Origin: Desulfobacteraceae bacterium 4572_130
GTDB lineage: Bacteria; Desulfobacterota; Desulfobacteria; Desulfobacterales; Desulfobacteraceae
DNA length: 64,000 nt
Reading direction: 5' to 3'
NCBI GenBank assembly: GCA_002084425.1
Contig: NBLN01000004.1
Location: 1 to 64,000, forward strand
Position 1 is the first letter of the stretch; the number at the start of each line of letters is the position of its first letter. A program made the translations under genes and the position numbers. Positions 1-9,679 of the stretch are shown one piece after another. The notes beneath the pieces were generated by a model, which ran no database searches, was not told where the DNA came from, and saw only the letters and a list, made by a program, of their open reading frames with translations.

Positions 1-603
1 ATTATATTAATAAGTTTAACATGTGTATCTTTAACTATGGCAGAAAACAATTCCCCTGAAAATGTTCTTAAAAAAAATATAACAGAAATACTTACTCTTT
101 TAAATATTTCAATTTCTAATAATGAAAATAAAATTATAAATAAAGAGCAAAAAAACAATGAATTATTTAAAAAACTTCAAAAAATGTTTGATTTCAGAAC
201 ATTATCTATGGGTGTCCTTGGGAAAAACTGGAAAAAATTTTCAGATAAAGAAAAAATTACATTTATAGAACTTTTTTCACATTGTGTGGCTGATTATTAT
301 TTTGCTAAAATAAAAACACAAGGGATTAAGGAAATTTCTATAAAATATATTAAAACAAAAATACTTCCTCCTACAAAATCAGGAATAGAGCGTGCAGAAA
401 TATATACTGAAGTAAATTATAATAATATTGCAACTCCAATAGATTATAAAATGCTAAAAAAACAAAAAGGGTTCTGGAGAATCTATGATGTTAAAATAGA
501 AGGTGTAAGTCTTGTGTCAAATTATAGAGATCAATATAATAAAAAATTTATGGATATCCCAGAAAAAATAATTAAAGAACTTAAAAATAAACTTGGAAAA
601 TGA
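1..603 (+). CDS. mlaC: MlaC/Ttg2D-family periplasmic phospholipid-binding protein (5' partial)
   Basis: MlaC proteins shuttle phospholipid through the periplasm between the outer-membrane MlaA complex and the inner-membrane MlaFEDB transporter. The family signature is visible around residues 58-95 from the internal ATG at 37 (a GVLGKNWKKF-like block, then an F..LF.. helix). The frame stays open to base 1 upstream of that ATG and reads a hydrophobic stretch ending SLTMA before AENNS. This looks like the end of a signal peptide, so the true start lies left of the window and the ATG at 37 is internal. The stop overlaps the next start by 4 bp (ATGA), which indicates translational coupling to mlaA. 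Confidence 0.85.
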   Translation: MILISLTCVSLTMAENNSPENVLKKNITEILTLLNISISNNENKIINKEQKNNELFKKLQKMFDFRTLSMGVLGKNWKKFSDKEKITFIELFSHCVADYYFAKIKTQGIKEISIKYIKTKILPPTKSGIERAEIYTEVNYNNIATPIDYKMLKKQKGFWRIYDVKIEGVSLVSNYRDQYNKKFMDIPEKIIKELKNKLGK

Positions 604-1334
604 AAACTTTTTATATTTTACTTTTATCAGTTATATTATTTTCTCTATGTTTGAATACCGTAAGTTACGGTCAAGAGCAGATTATAGAAAATGATTTTTT
701 TAAAGATTATGAAACAATCCAAGAAGATACTAGTGTGCCAGATCCTCTTTTTTGGCTTAATTATGGAATATTTTTTTTTAATGATAACTTATATCACTTT
801 ATTTTAACCCCAATAACAAAAAAATATAAAGCTGTTACCCCTCTTTTTATCCGCAAATCCACAAAAAATTTTTTCTATAATATTTTTTTTCCACAAAGAT
901 TTATAAATGCTGTTTTGCAGGGAAAATTTAAAAAAGCAGGATTAGAATTTGAGATATTTATAATAAATTCAACTATAGGTGCCCTTGGTTTTGCCAGACC
1001 TGCACAAAACGCATTTAAATTAAAAACCTCACAAAAAGATCTTGGGCAAACTTTTGGAACTTATAATATAGGCCAAGGCTGTTATCTTGTTCTTCCTTTA
1101 ATTGGTCCTTCAACCTTACGTGATTCCATTGGAAATATTGGAGATTCTTTTTTAAATCCCATAAACTATCTTGACTATGGCAAAACAACAATGGGCTTAA
1201 AAATTTTTAACAGAATAAATTCCATATCCTTTAAGATAGATGATATAGAATTATTAAGAAAAACAGCTATAGACCCATATCTTGCTATGAAAAACGCATA
1301 TATTCAGCATCGAAGCTCTCAAATCAAAAAATGA
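600..1334 (+). CDS. mlaA: MlaA/VacJ-family outer-membrane lipid asymmetry protein
   Basis: MlaA removes mislocalised phospholipid from the outer leaflet of the outer membrane and passes it to MlaC. The 244-residue protein begins with a hydrophobic signal segment (about residues 4-24). The MlaA core follows: DPLFWLNYGIF-like and FFNDNLYHF-like blocks near 47-66, the LGQTFGTYNIGQGCYLVLPLIGP region near 149-172, and SFLNPINYL near 185. The signal segment has a Cys at about 17 but no clean lipobox, so lipidation is uncertain. It overlaps mlaC and nadE by 4 bp on each side, so the three genes form one translation-coupled unit. Confidence 0.88.
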   Translation: MKTFYILLLSVILFSLCLNTVSYGQEQIIENDFFKDYETIQEDTSVPDPLFWLNYGIFFFNDNLYHFILTPITKKYKAVTPLFIRKSTKNFFYNIFFPQRFINAVLQGKFKKAGLEFEIFIINSTIGALGFARPAQNAFKLKTSQKDLGQTFGTYNIGQGCYLVLPLIGPSTLRDSIGNIGDSFLNPINYLDYGKTTMGLKIFNRINSISFKIDDIELLRKTAIDPYLAMKNAYIQHRSSQIKK

Positions 1335-2110
1335 AAACTACTAAAGTAATTAATTATATTGTTAAATGGCTAAAAAATTATGCTGACAAATCAGGCTTAA
1401 AGGGCTTTGTGGTTGGGGTATCCGGGGGAATTGATTCTGCTGTTACTTCTAGTTTGTGTGCCAAAACAAACAAAAAAGTTATTGTACTTAATATGCCGAT
1501 TTATAAAATTAAAAAACAAGAATCTTTATCTTTAAAACATATAGCATGGCTTAAAAAAAAATATAAAAATGTAAAAAGTTTTAATATTGAGCTAACAAAA
1601 GTTTTTAAAGCATTAAAAACTGTACTGCCCTATGATATTCAAGATAAACTAACCATTGCAAATACACATTCAAGATTAAGAATGCTGACACTTTATGCCT
1701 TTGCTTCTCATAATAAAATGCTTGTTACAGGAACAGGAAATAAAATAGAAGATTTTGGTATAGGATTTTACACAAAATACGGTGATGGAGGAGTTGATAT
1801 TTCTCCCATTGCAGATATTATGAAACTTGAGGTTTACAAACTTGGAAAACAGCTTGGAATTATAGATGATATATTACAGGCTCCTCCAACAGATGGACTC
1901 TGGGAAGATGGGCGTAGTGATGAAACCCAAATAGGAGCGACATATAAAGAACTTGAATGGGCAATGGAATTTAATTCTGATAATGAATCTTCATTAAACA
2001 GCAGACAAAAAAAAGTTCTTTCAATTTACAGAAAATTCAATCAAGCCAACAAACACAAAATGAAACCAATACCTATTTGTACTATCCCCAGGAAGTTAAT
2101 GGTGTTGTAA
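1331..2110 (+). CDS. nadE: NH3-dependent NAD+ synthetase
   Basis: NadE amidates deamido-NAD using ATP and ammonia, the last step of NAD synthesis. The PP-loop SGGIDSA is at about residues 32-38. The family blocks GTGNKIEDFGIGFYTKYGDGG (about 135-155) and PTDGLWEDGRSDE (about 186-198) follow. At 259 residues it has the length of the ammonia-only enzyme and no N-terminal glutaminase domain. It overlaps mlaA by 4 bp (ATGA). An NAD gene behind mla genes is not functionally obvious and probably reflects shared transcription. Confidence 0.93.
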   Translation: MKTTKVINYIVKWLKNYADKSGLKGFVVGVSGGIDSAVTSSLCAKTNKKVIVLNMPIYKIKKQESLSLKHIAWLKKKYKNVKSFNIELTKVFKALKTVLPYDIQDKLTIANTHSRLRMLTLYAFASHNKMLVTGTGNKIEDFGIGFYTKYGDGGVDISPIADIMKLEVYKLGKQLGIIDDILQAPPTDGLWEDGRSDETQIGATYKELEWAMEFNSDNESSLNSRQKKVLSIYRKFNQANKHKMKPIPICTIPRKLMVL

Positions 2111-2142
2111 TAACAAAAAAATAAAAATCCAGACTATATCTT

Positions 2143-4131
2143 TTAAATTTCAATAAAACTTTTTAATTTTTTACTTCTTGTTGGATGTCTTAATTTTCGC
2201 AAAGCTTTTGCTTCAATTTGACGAATTCTTTCCCTTGTTACAGTAAAATCTTTTCCAACTTCTTCCAAAGTATGATCTGCTTTTTCTCCAATTCCAAAAC
2301 GCATCCTTAAAACTTTTTCTTCCCTTGGAGTTAATGTTGCCAAGACTTTGCGTGTTTGCTCTGCAAGATTTAAATCTATTGCTACCTCAGAAGGAAGTGA
2401 AAAACTCTTATCTTCTATAAAATCACCAAGATGACTATCTTCTTCTTCTCCTATTGGAGTTTCTAAAGAAATAGGCTCCCTTGCTATTTTAAGCACACGA
2501 CGAACCTTATCAAGGGGAATCTCCATTTTGGTTGCTATATCTTCTGGAGAAGGTTCTTTTCCCATTTCCTGAACAAGATATCGTGATGTTCTAATAAGTT
2601 TATTAATAGTTTCAATCATGTGAACAGGAATACGAATAGTTCTTGCCTGGTCTGCAATTGCCCTTGTAATTGCCTGTCTTATCCACCATGTTGCATAGGT
2701 GCTGAATTTATATCCGCGCCTATATTCAAATTTATCCACAGCTTTCATAAGTCCTATATTGCCTTCTTGAATAAGATCAAGAAGCTGAAGACCTCTGTTT
2801 GTATATTTTTTAGCAATACTTACAACTAATCTAAGATTTGCTCTAACAAGCTTACTTTTAGCAGCTTTTGCACAGGCTCTTCCATTATCAACACTTTTAA
2901 TAATTCTTTTTAGATCCATAATATCTCCTTTAATATCTTCTTTTTTTACTTCTATTTGAGACATTATAGCAAAAAGATCTTTATACAATGTTTGGGCTTT
3001 GGGTTTAGATATAGTTATGGAGGAATGGTGTCTTGCCCATTTAACAAAATCACCTATATTATTAATGTTTTTATACATATCTTCCTTTGTTGCTTTAAAT
3101 GTTGCAGCACATCTTTTAAGAAGATTATCCATTATGTCAAACCATTGAATAGTTGTTCTGATATTTTTTTCAATATTATTAATAATATTATTTTCAAGAC
3201 GCCATTTTTTTAAAGAATTAAATATTTTATCATTATTATTATTTATTTGAGTTTTAATATCCTCCAATTGTGAAGCATTAAAATCTTCTGTTAAAAGGAT
3301 ATTTCGTTGTTCCTGAGTTTCATCATGTATTTGTTTTATATGATTAAGCATTTCTAGAAATTTGTCTAGATTTATATTTTCATCAATAATATTTTCACCT
3401 TCATTAACATTTTTTAATATATTTTTAAGACGAAAACATTGCTGTTTATCTTTTTCATCCAATATTTTTTGTTTTTTCATTTGTTTATTCAAAAGCAGAA
3501 GAGTATTTACAGATAGTGGACTTTCCAGCATTGCTCTTAAAATATTACGCTCATTAGCTTCAATTCTTTTGGCAATTATTATTTCGCCTTCTCTGGAAAG
3601 AAGCGTAACCATTCCCATTTCTTTTAAATACATTTTTACTGGATCAGTTACTTTCCCAAATTCCATATCATTAATTGTTGCTTTTACTACAAGAGATTTT
3701 TTTTTAGCCTTGTCATTATCTCTAATCCTTTGAATTTTATTAATTTCTCCCTGTGTATTTTTTTTAACTTCACCAGTTTCTTTTATTTGACTACCACTAG
3801 TTATTTTAACTTTTTTATCAGCTTTAACATGTTTATTAATTTTCTCTGGTTTAGTTTTAATAGAATTTTTTACTTCAGTTTTTCGAATCTTTACAATTTT
3901 GGTTTTTATAGATTTTTTGTTTTCTTTTTCTTCTATAATATCTATCCTGTTATCTTTAAGCATGATTATTATATCATCAACCTGGTCAGTAGATTTTAAA
4001 TTATCACCAAGGGATTTGTTAATTTCAGTATATGAAATACTCCCTTTTTTTCTTCCCTTTGCAATTAACTTATTTAATAATTTTTTGGAAACAGTTTCAT
4101 TTTTTATTGATTTAATTGACTTTGCTGTCAT
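2143..4131 (-). CDS. rpoD: RNA polymerase primary sigma factor RpoD (sigma-70)
   Basis: This is the housekeeping sigma factor that recognises -35 and -10 promoter elements. The 662-residue protein has a Lys-rich, poorly conserved N-terminal region 1.1. Region 1.2 starts near VKMYLKEMG (about 163), and a long non-conserved insert follows. Region 2 comes next, with the [11 protein letters not shown] and [13 protein letters not shown] blocks (about 425-480). Region 4 ends with the helix-turn-helix [20 protein letters not shown]. An AGGAG precedes the chosen ATG. It lies downstream of dnaG, the usual dnaG-rpoD macromolecular-synthesis arrangement, but a dispersed repeat occupies the gap. Confidence 0.97.
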   Translation of the reverse strand: MTAKSIKSIKNETVSKKLLNKLIAKGRKKGSISYTEINKSLGDNLKSTDQVDDIIIMLKDNRIDIIEEKENKKSIKTKIVKIRKTEVKNSIKTKPEKINKHVKADKKVKITSGSQIKETGEVKKNTQGEINKIQRIRDNDKAKKKSLVVKATINDMEFGKVTDPVKMYLKEMGMVTLLSREGEIIIAKRIEANERNILRAMLESPLSVNTLLLLNKQMKKQKILDEKDKQQCFRLKNILKNVNEGENIIDENINLDKFLEMLNHIKQIHDETQEQRNILLTEDFNASQLEDIKTQINNNNDKIFNSLKKWRLENNIINNIEKNIRTTIQWFDIMDNLLKRCAATFKATKEDMYKNINNIGDFVKWARHHSSITISKPKAQTLYKDLFAIMSQIEVKKEDIKGDIMDLKRIIKSVDNGRACAKAAKSKLVRANLRLVVSIAKKYTNRGLQLLDLIQEGNIGLMKAVDKFEYRRGYKFSTYATWWIRQAITRAIADQARTIRIPVHMIETINKLIRTSRYLVQEMGKEPSPEDIATKMEIPLDKVRRVLKIAREPISLETPIGEEEDSHLGDFIEDKSFSLPSEVAIDLNLAEQTRKVLATLTPREEKVLRMRFGIGEKADHTLEEVGKDFTVTRERIRQIEAKALRKLRHPTRSKKLKSFIEI

Positions 4132-4161
4132 AAATAATGTCTCCTAAAAGTTTTTCACCCA

Positions 4162-4257
4162 GCAACTGCCCCAAGGCAGATCTGATTTTTAGTTCCTGGT
4201 TTGCCTCATAACAAAATATGAAAAAATATTAATTAGTTATAAGTTCTTTCATATAAA
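4162..4257 (+). repeat. F1 dispersed two-hairpin element, copy 1
   Basis: One of eight copies in the window of an about 95-bp element that I call F1. It has a short stem CTGCC-loop-GGCAG (here the loop is CCAA), then CAGATCTG, and then a longer A/T dyad (ATATGAAA... / ...TTTCATAT). It lies between dnaG and rpoD, with the CTGCC/GGCAG end nearest the rpoD start. In the transcript it would fold upstream of the rpoD ribosome binding site. Function unknown. Confidence 0.8.
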
Positions 4258-4289
4258 CTCCCTATCAAAATTAACTTTTTATAAAATTA

Positions 4290-6077
4290 TCATTCATAGC
4301 CCCTGAATTTTTGTATCTCTTTTTTTTTTTGCCTGAGCAATTCAAAGGAAAGCTCAAAATCACTGGCTTGTTGTGCTTTTTTTATTTTATTCATTAAAAT
4401 GTTTTCGCTTTCATTTTTTATTTTAATAATTCTATTCATTAAAAAAATAGATTTTTCTAAAATATTATGTGTTTCAGGTATTTCCATCATAGATAGATAT
4501 GCAATAAGTTCACGATCTTCATTAGATTGTGCCCTTGCTATAATATCTGCAATCACTATTTCATCAAAATTTTCAAATTCTTCAATAAGCTCACCTATTT
4601 TTCTAAGTCTTTTTGAATAAAAAAAAGACAAAATATTTCTTTTTTTTATCTGAGTTATAACTCCAGGATATTGAAGCATTATAGAAAGTATCTGCATTTC
4701 TCTTCTATCAGAAATATTATCTGTATTACTTTTTTTAAGTGGTTGTTTATTAAATTGAATGTTTGTTTTCTGCCCTAGATATTTTGCATGTTCTTGTCTT
4801 ACCTTTTCAAGAACTGCTTTTTCATCTATATCCAAGCGATGGGAAAGTTCTTTTATATATAAGGATCTTGCAACATTATCTTTAATTTGAGCAAGGTGAG
4901 GTTTCATTTCATTTAAAATATTAATTTTACCTTCCACTGAAAGATCATATTTTTCAATAGCAGTTTCTGTAAGAAAGGGAATAATAGCCATTGCTCTGCC
5001 TGCAATTTCTTCAAAGGATTGTTTTCCATATTTAAATATAAAGGAATCAGGATCATATCCCCTTGGAAGTATAAGAATTTTAACCTCTATTCCTTCTTTT
5101 ATAAAAGTGTTTATACTTTTTTTAGAAGCATTTATCCCAGCATCATCTGAATCAAAAACAAGAACCATTTTTGAAGCATAGCCCTTGAGAAGTCTGACAT
5201 GTTCTGTTGTTAAAGCAGTTCCAAGACTTGCCACAACATTTTTTATTTTATGCTGATAAAGGGAAAGAAAGTCAAAATATCCTTCAACAATATAAACCAA
5301 ATCTTTTTGTCTGCAATATTGTTTTGATATATGAAGCCCATAGAGAATTCTGCTTTTACTATAAACAGGTGTTTCAGGAGAATTTAGATATTTAGGCATG
5401 GAATCATCCATAACTCTGCCGCCAAAACCCGTTGCCTGCATATTTATGTCATGTATTGGAAACATTATCCTGTCTCTAAAACGATCGTAATAACTATTTC
5501 CTTTCTTTCTTGGAATAACAAGTCCTGATTTTTCAATAATATTATTATCAAATTTTATTTTTCTTAAAAAGAAGCTTAGAGCATCCCAGGATTTTTCACT
5601 ATAGCCAATATTAAAAAGAATTATTGTCTCTCTAGTAATACCGCGTTTTTTCAGGTATTTTTGTGCATTGACTGCTTTTTTGCTTTTTAAAAAATTTTGA
5701 CAATAATATTCCATTACCTTGTTATTAAGTTTAAAAAGCCCCTCTTTAAAATTTAAAACTTTTCTTACTTCTGGGCTTATTGAAGTTATTTTTATTTTTA
5801 TATTATATCTTGCAGCAACCATTTTTACTGCTTCAGGAAATGAAATTTTATGGTATTTCATTAAAAATGAAAATACATTCCCACCAGTATTACAACCAAA
5901 ACAATGGAAAATTTGTTTTTGAGAACTCACGGAAAAAGAGGGTGTTTTTTCAGAATGAAAGGGACAAAGCCCAAAATGATTTAATCCTGATTTTTTTAAA
6001 ATAACTCTTTCTGATATAATATCAACAATATCAGAAGTATTAAGAATTTCAGAAATTTTTTCCCTAGGGATAAGCAT
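4290..6077 (-). CDS. dnaG: DNA primase DnaG
   Basis: DnaG makes RNA primers for replication. The 595-residue protein has an N-terminal CHC2 zinc-binding domain: CPFHSEKTPSF near residues 38-48 and CFGC near 59-62. The RNA polymerase core follows, and then a Toprim domain with VEGYFDFLSL near 260 and VFDSDDAG near 306. The C-terminal third is the variable helicase-binding region. The length is normal. Upstream lies a 0.5-kb gap shared with the divergent ycaO gene. Confidence 0.96.
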   Translation of the reverse strand: MLIPREKISEILNTSDIVDIISERVILKKSGLNHFGLCPFHSEKTPSFSVSSQKQIFHCFGCNTGGNVFSFLMKYHKISFPEAVKMVAARYNIKIKITSISPEVRKVLNFKEGLFKLNNKVMEYYCQNFLKSKKAVNAQKYLKKRGITRETIILFNIGYSEKSWDALSFFLRKIKFDNNIIEKSGLVIPRKKGNSYYDRFRDRIMFPIHDINMQATGFGGRVMDDSMPKYLNSPETPVYSKSRILYGLHISKQYCRQKDLVYIVEGYFDFLSLYQHKIKNVVASLGTALTTEHVRLLKGYASKMVLVFDSDDAGINASKKSINTFIKEGIEVKILILPRGYDPDSFIFKYGKQSFEEIAGRAMAIIPFLTETAIEKYDLSVEGKINILNEMKPHLAQIKDNVARSLYIKELSHRLDIDEKAVLEKVRQEHAKYLGQKTNIQFNKQPLKKSNTDNISDRREMQILSIMLQYPGVITQIKKRNILSFFYSKRLRKIGELIEEFENFDEIVIADIIARAQSNEDRELIAYLSMMEIPETHNILEKSIFLMNRIIKIKNESENILMNKIKKAQQASDFELSFELLRQKKKEIQKFRGYE

Positions 6078-6604
6078 AATTTTCTAAAAAGAATATAAAA
6101 ATACTGATTTAGTAAAAAGTCAATGGTAAAGTAATTAGAATCATTCCTAAAAAACTGAAAAATTTTTACAATACCATTAAAGATAAGGGCAAATTAATTA
6201 AAACATTTTTGCTTATATGGAATTAATCTTGTAAAGCCTGCTAGGCTATTATATGTCTATAAATTACTTATATAAAACGATAATATGACACAAATAAGAA
6301 TTTTATATTATACATTTAAAAGGGGTATACTGTCAATTGATTTTGAAAATATTATAAACTTATTATCTGCCTTGCAAAGTAAATAAAAGATTAATATTAA
6401 GGAAACATTATGAAACAAGAATCAGAAAAAACAAAAGAATATATTCCTATCTGGGCTTAAAACAATGTAGCAGATATATGGTAAAATAAATAATTTTATG
6501 TGTAAGTAGTTGATTATAAATCAAAAAACTATGTAGTGGGTATGTAGTAAAAATATAAAAACAAGAAAACAATTTATAAATAAACAAAAAGAGAAAAATA
6601 CCAA
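6078..6604. other. Intergenic region between divergent dnaG and ycaO-TPR
   Basis: This 527-bp AT-rich gap must hold promoters for both divergent genes, but no strong -35/-10 pair stands out. A short hairpin (AGCCT-GCT-AGGCT, near 6235) and a TATACT hexamer near 6327 are visible. The only coding candidate is the 16-residue frame at 6410-6460. Confidence 0.4.
6410..6460 (+). CDS. Possible 16-residue peptide or gene remnant
   Basis: The frame reads MKQESEKTKEYIPIWA and then TAA. An AAGGA lies 6 nt before the ATG, which is a better ribosome binding site than most in this window. In-frame triplets after the stop still look protein-like (NNVADIW before the next stop), so this may be the start of a decayed gene rather than a functional peptide. 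I do not recognise it. Low confidence. Confidence 0.25.
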   Translation: MKQESEKTKEYIPIWA

Positions 6605-8350
6605 ATGACATTAAATTTTATTTCAGATGTTTTTAAACTTGCTAATTCAGACCATGACAAAACAGTAAGCCCTGAAAAAACCATTGAAACATTTAAAAAA
6701 AGGTGTGGTGCTGCAAATCTTGATATTTTGGAAGAAACCAAAAGAATAGATAATAACAGGCTTGGTATTCCAGTTTATTTTAGTATCTGTGGTCATGATG
6801 CAAAAAAAATAACAGGCACAAAAAAACAAATGGGAAAAGGTGTAACCCCAATGCTTGCCAAGGCAAGTGCTGTTATGGAGCTTGGTGAAAGATTCAGCCT
6901 TTACAGTTTTATTCAAAATACTGATAATTTTAAATATACCACTTATGATAATGTTAAAAATCACGCTGTTTTATTTGAACAAATTGCAAAATCAGTTCAT
7001 GAAAAATCATGTGAAGATCTTGAAATATCAAGGAAAATTTTTTCCTTGCTTAACCTTAAATGGGCAAAAGCATATAATATTACAAGGGATAAAAACATAC
7101 TTATTCCATTGGATTGGTTTTTTATGATAAATGAGTTTAATGGCTCTTCTGCTGGAAACTGCAATGAAGAAGCCATATGCCAGGGAGCAAGTGAAGTTGT
7201 GGAACGCCATGTTTCAGCAATTATAGCAGAAAAAAAGCCTGAGCTTTCCTATATTGATCATAATTCTATAACAAATCCCATAACAATAGAGCTAATAGAA
7301 AAATTTAAAAAATCTGGAATTAAACTTTATATTAATGATTTTACCCTTAATACAGGAATTCCAACTATTGGAGTACTTGCCTTTGATCCCAAAACATTTC
7401 CCCAAACAAGTGAAATAGTTTGGACAGCAGGCACATCACCTTGCCCAGACAAAGCGTTAACACGGGCATTAACAGAAGTTGCACAACTTGCTGGAGATTT
7501 TAATACAGCATCAAATTATGTTGCCAGCGGGCTTCCCAAATTTACAAATTTGCAACAGGCAGATTTTATTATAAACCCTTTTAATAATAAAAATTGTAAA
7601 ATTGTAAAACTTGATGATTTGCCTGATCTTTCAAAGATAAATATTAAAAATGAAATATATGGAATCACAAGGGCTTTAAATATAAATAATTTTGATCTTA
7701 TTACATTAAATATAACAAACAAAAAACTTCTTATACCTGCTTTTTATACTATTATTCCCGGCACAAATTTTAGAGAAAGAGCAGAAAACAGTAGCATTGC
7801 CATGTTTGCTTCCAAGCATATATTTGAAAACAATTCTCCTTTTAAAGCCCTAAAGGAACTTAAAAAAATATCTCAACTCCTTCCTTTAAAATATTATATA
7901 GAATTTTATCAAGGCCTATGCCATATTTCCCTGGAAAACTCAGATAAAGCCCTTAAACATCTTGAATCTTCTCTGGAACTTAATCCTGCTTTTCAGGATC
8001 TTGCAACCATTTATTCCTATGCAGGAGTATGCTTAAAAAATATGGGGAAATATAAAAAAGCTATTTCTATTCTTAAAAAGGGATTAAACACAGATAATGA
8101 ACGAGATGACATTTATAATCTCATGGGATTTTGTAATTTTAAATTAAAAAAACATGAGAAATCCATTAAATGTTTTGAAAAAGTACTTGAGATAAAACCC
8201 GGCTCAGGTATTGATTATGCAAATATTGCATCAAATCACAGAGAACTTGGTAATATAAAAAAAGCCATTGATTATTATGAGATAGCCCTTGCAATGGATT
8301 CAAATATTACATTTGCCAGGGAAAATCTTAAAAAACTGAAAAATATGTAA
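6605..8350 (+). CDS. YcaO-domain protein with C-terminal TPR repeats
   Basis: YcaO proteins use ATP to activate peptide amide oxygens, forming azolines, thioamides or amidines. In some members the role is unclear, as in E. coli YcaO, linked to RimO. The 581-residue protein has the ATP-binding signature SAVMELGER at about 88-96 and a second block EAICQGASEVVER at about 190-202. Residues from about 415 to 575 form TPR-type repeats (for example A.SILKKGLNTDNERDDIYNLMGFC). No TfuA, radical-SAM partner, precursor peptide or leader-binding protein lies beside it. It stands alone, divergent from dnaG and followed by a tRNA. The substrate is unknown. The YcaO fold is confident; the reaction is not. 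Confidence 0.85.
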   Translation: MTLNFISDVFKLANSDHDKTVSPEKTIETFKKRCGAANLDILEETKRIDNNRLGIPVYFSICGHDAKKITGTKKQMGKGVTPMLAKASAVMELGERFSLYSFIQNTDNFKYTTYDNVKNHAVLFEQIAKSVHEKSCEDLEISRKIFSLLNLKWAKAYNITRDKNILIPLDWFFMINEFNGSSAGNCNEEAICQGASEVVERHVSAIIAEKKPELSYIDHNSITNPITIELIEKFKKSGIKLYINDFTLNTGIPTIGVLAFDPKTFPQTSEIVWTAGTSPCPDKALTRALTEVAQLAGDFNTASNYVASGLPKFTNLQQADFIINPFNNKNCKIVKLDDLPDLSKINIKNEIYGITRALNINNFDLITLNITNKKLLIPAFYTIIPGTNFRERAENSSIAMFASKHIFENNSPFKALKELKKISQLLPLKYYIEFYQGLCHISLENSDKALKHLESSLELNPAFQDLATIYSYAGVCLKNMGKYKKAISILKKGLNTDNERDDIYNLMGFCNFKLKKHEKSIKCFEKVLEIKPGSGIDYANIASNHRELGNIKKAIDYYEIALAMDSNITFARENLKKLKNM

Positions 8351-8449
8351 ACAACTTTATCGCAGATAAAGCTATCAAACAAATCAGTAGAATTTAAGTC
8401 TTGCTTTTTTTTTAAAAAACATATATTTATAAATGTTGCTCATAGGATA

Positions 8450-8525
8450 GGGCCTATAGCTCAGCTGGCAGAGCCCCCGGCTCATAACCGGTCGGTCCCT
8501 GGTTCGAATCCAGGTGGGCCCACCA
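8450..8525 (+). tRNA. tRNA with CAU anticodon (Met elongator or Ile2)
   Basis: This 76-nt cloverleaf includes an encoded CCA. The acceptor stem is GGGCCTA/TGGGCCC, the D arm is GCTC...GAGC, the anticodon loop is CTCATAA (CAT at 8483-8485), and the T arm is CCTGG-TTCGAAT-CCAGG. The G1-C72 pair rules out the initiator. Sequence alone does not separate elongator Met from the lysidine-modified Ile2 tRNA, since both carry CAU. The outer anticodon-stem pair (27-43) is a C-T mismatch. Confidence 0.93.
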
Positions 8526-8687
8526 TATAGATATAAGAGAGTTTTGCACAATGCTCTATTTAATAGGTATTAATAAACATTTTTTATATTAAAAATTAGA
8601 AAAAAAATTTGTGCAAAGATCTTATAATTAAAATCAGGATAATATTTATATATGTCTGTGCATGGTAAACAAATTTTAATAAAAAAT

Positions 8688-8722
8688 AAAAAAAGCGTGG
8701 TTTTTAATACCACGCTTTTTTT
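8688..8722. terminator. Bidirectional intrinsic terminator
   Basis: A run of A, then stem GCGTGGT / ACCACGC around a 7-nt loop, then a run of seven T. A/T extension makes about 14 paired bases. It follows the tRNA and would also stop transcription in the other direction. Confidence 0.85.
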
Positions 8723-8757
8723 ATTTTTATCATACTAAAAAAAATTTGATAAAAGAC

Positions 8758-8816
8758 CATTACACAATGCTTAATTTTATTCAAATTTTATGGTGAAGAT
8801 GTATTGTAATACCTTT
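8758..8816 (+). repeat. F2 dispersed repeat copy
   Basis: One of about five long copies of a second intergenic repeat (F2). Its recognisable parts are GCACAATGCTTAATTTT, CAAATTTTATGGTGAAG and TGTATTGTAATACC. Other copies lie near 10585-10645, 20511-20575, 24023-24083 and 25230-25292. No coding capacity is seen. Confidence 0.7.
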
Positions 8817-8934
8817 TGGACAAAAGAAAACAAGCTCTGTTTACAGACACTCACAAATATTTTTTAGATTAAAAATTAGAAAAAGATACTTTATGTTTTT
8901 ATAAAAAATGCGTTTATACAAAGGTCTCGATACA

Positions 8935-9669
8935 ATGGCAACAACAAAAGATATATTAAATTTAATTAATAATAGCATTGCACCTTTTTCCCTTGCAGAA
9001 GAATGGGATAATTCAGGACTTCAGGTTGGAAATCCTGCATGGCAGGTAAAAAAAATATTGGTTGCACTTGATGTGTCCAAAGCCTTGCTTGATAAAGCAG
9101 AAAAATGGAATGCCAGTCTTATTTTAACGCATCACCCTCTTTTAATAAAACCAATAAAATCTATTGATTTTAATTCAATAACTGGTGATATAATTTACAA
9201 AGCCGCACAAAATAAAATTTCCATTATTTCCTCCCATACCAGTTTTGATAAGGCAGAAAATGGATTAAATGACCTTTTTGCTGAAATGATTAATCTTAAA
9301 AATATTTCTTGTCTTGAAATTAAATCTTGTAAGCCTTTAGAAAATAAAAAAAAAATAGGTCTTGGAAGAAAAGGAGAACTTGAAAAATCCATATCTCCAG
9401 TAGCAGTTTGTACTGGTAGTGGTGGTTCTCTTATGGATGATTTTTTTAAATCCAAAGCTGATGTTTTTGTTACAGGAGATATAAAATATCATGAGGCAAG
9501 AGACATTGAAAATAAAAGTCTTGGACTTATTGATGTAGGGCATTTTAAATCTGAACATATTGGAGTAAATCTTATTGTTGAAAAACTTAAAAGTGCTGTT
9601 AAAAAAGCAGGATTTAATATTAAAATTAAAGGATTTGAAAAAGAAAAAGATCCTTTTTATATATTATAA
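8935..9669 (+). CDS. Nif3/YbgI-family dinuclear metal protein (DUF34)
   Basis: This conserved family has a dinuclear metal site; it is annotated as GTP cyclohydrolase I type 2-like and its real function is unsettled. Family blocks seen: EEWDNSGLQVG near residue 20, LTHHPLL near 63, SSHTSFD near 98, and GDIKYHEARD...DVGHF...E near 182-215. The 244-residue length is the short form without the PII-like insert. I chose ATG 8935 rather than the in-frame ATG at 8908. The nine extra codons (MRLYKGLDT) lie in DNA shared with the F3 repeat near 18290, and family members start near ATTKDIL. It is followed by the zinc-ribbon gene, a common pairing. Confidence 0.88.
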   Translation: MATTKDILNLINNSIAPFSLAEEWDNSGLQVGNPAWQVKKILVALDVSKALLDKAEKWNASLILTHHPLLIKPIKSIDFNSITGDIIYKAAQNKISIISSHTSFDKAENGLNDLFAEMINLKNISCLEIKSCKPLENKKKIGLGRKGELEKSISPVAVCTGSGGSLMDDFFKSKADVFVTGDIKYHEARDIENKSLGLIDVGHFKSEHIGVNLIVEKLKSAVKKAGFNIKIKGFEKEKDPFYIL

Positions 9670-9679
9670 AACAATTGAA

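Larger units (their letters stand above)
8526..8934. other. Intergenic region between tRNA and nif3-like gene
   Basis: A gap of about 400 bp without a gene. It holds fragments of the F2 repeat (near 8536-8550 and 8611-8625), a strong bidirectional terminator (8688-8722), a longer F2 copy (8758-8816) and an F3-related stretch that runs into the start of the nif3-like gene. Confidence 0.6.

Noticed and set aside
8450-8525. Calling the CAU tRNA an initiator tRNA
   Set aside because: Initiators lack a 1-72 pair; this one has G1-C72.
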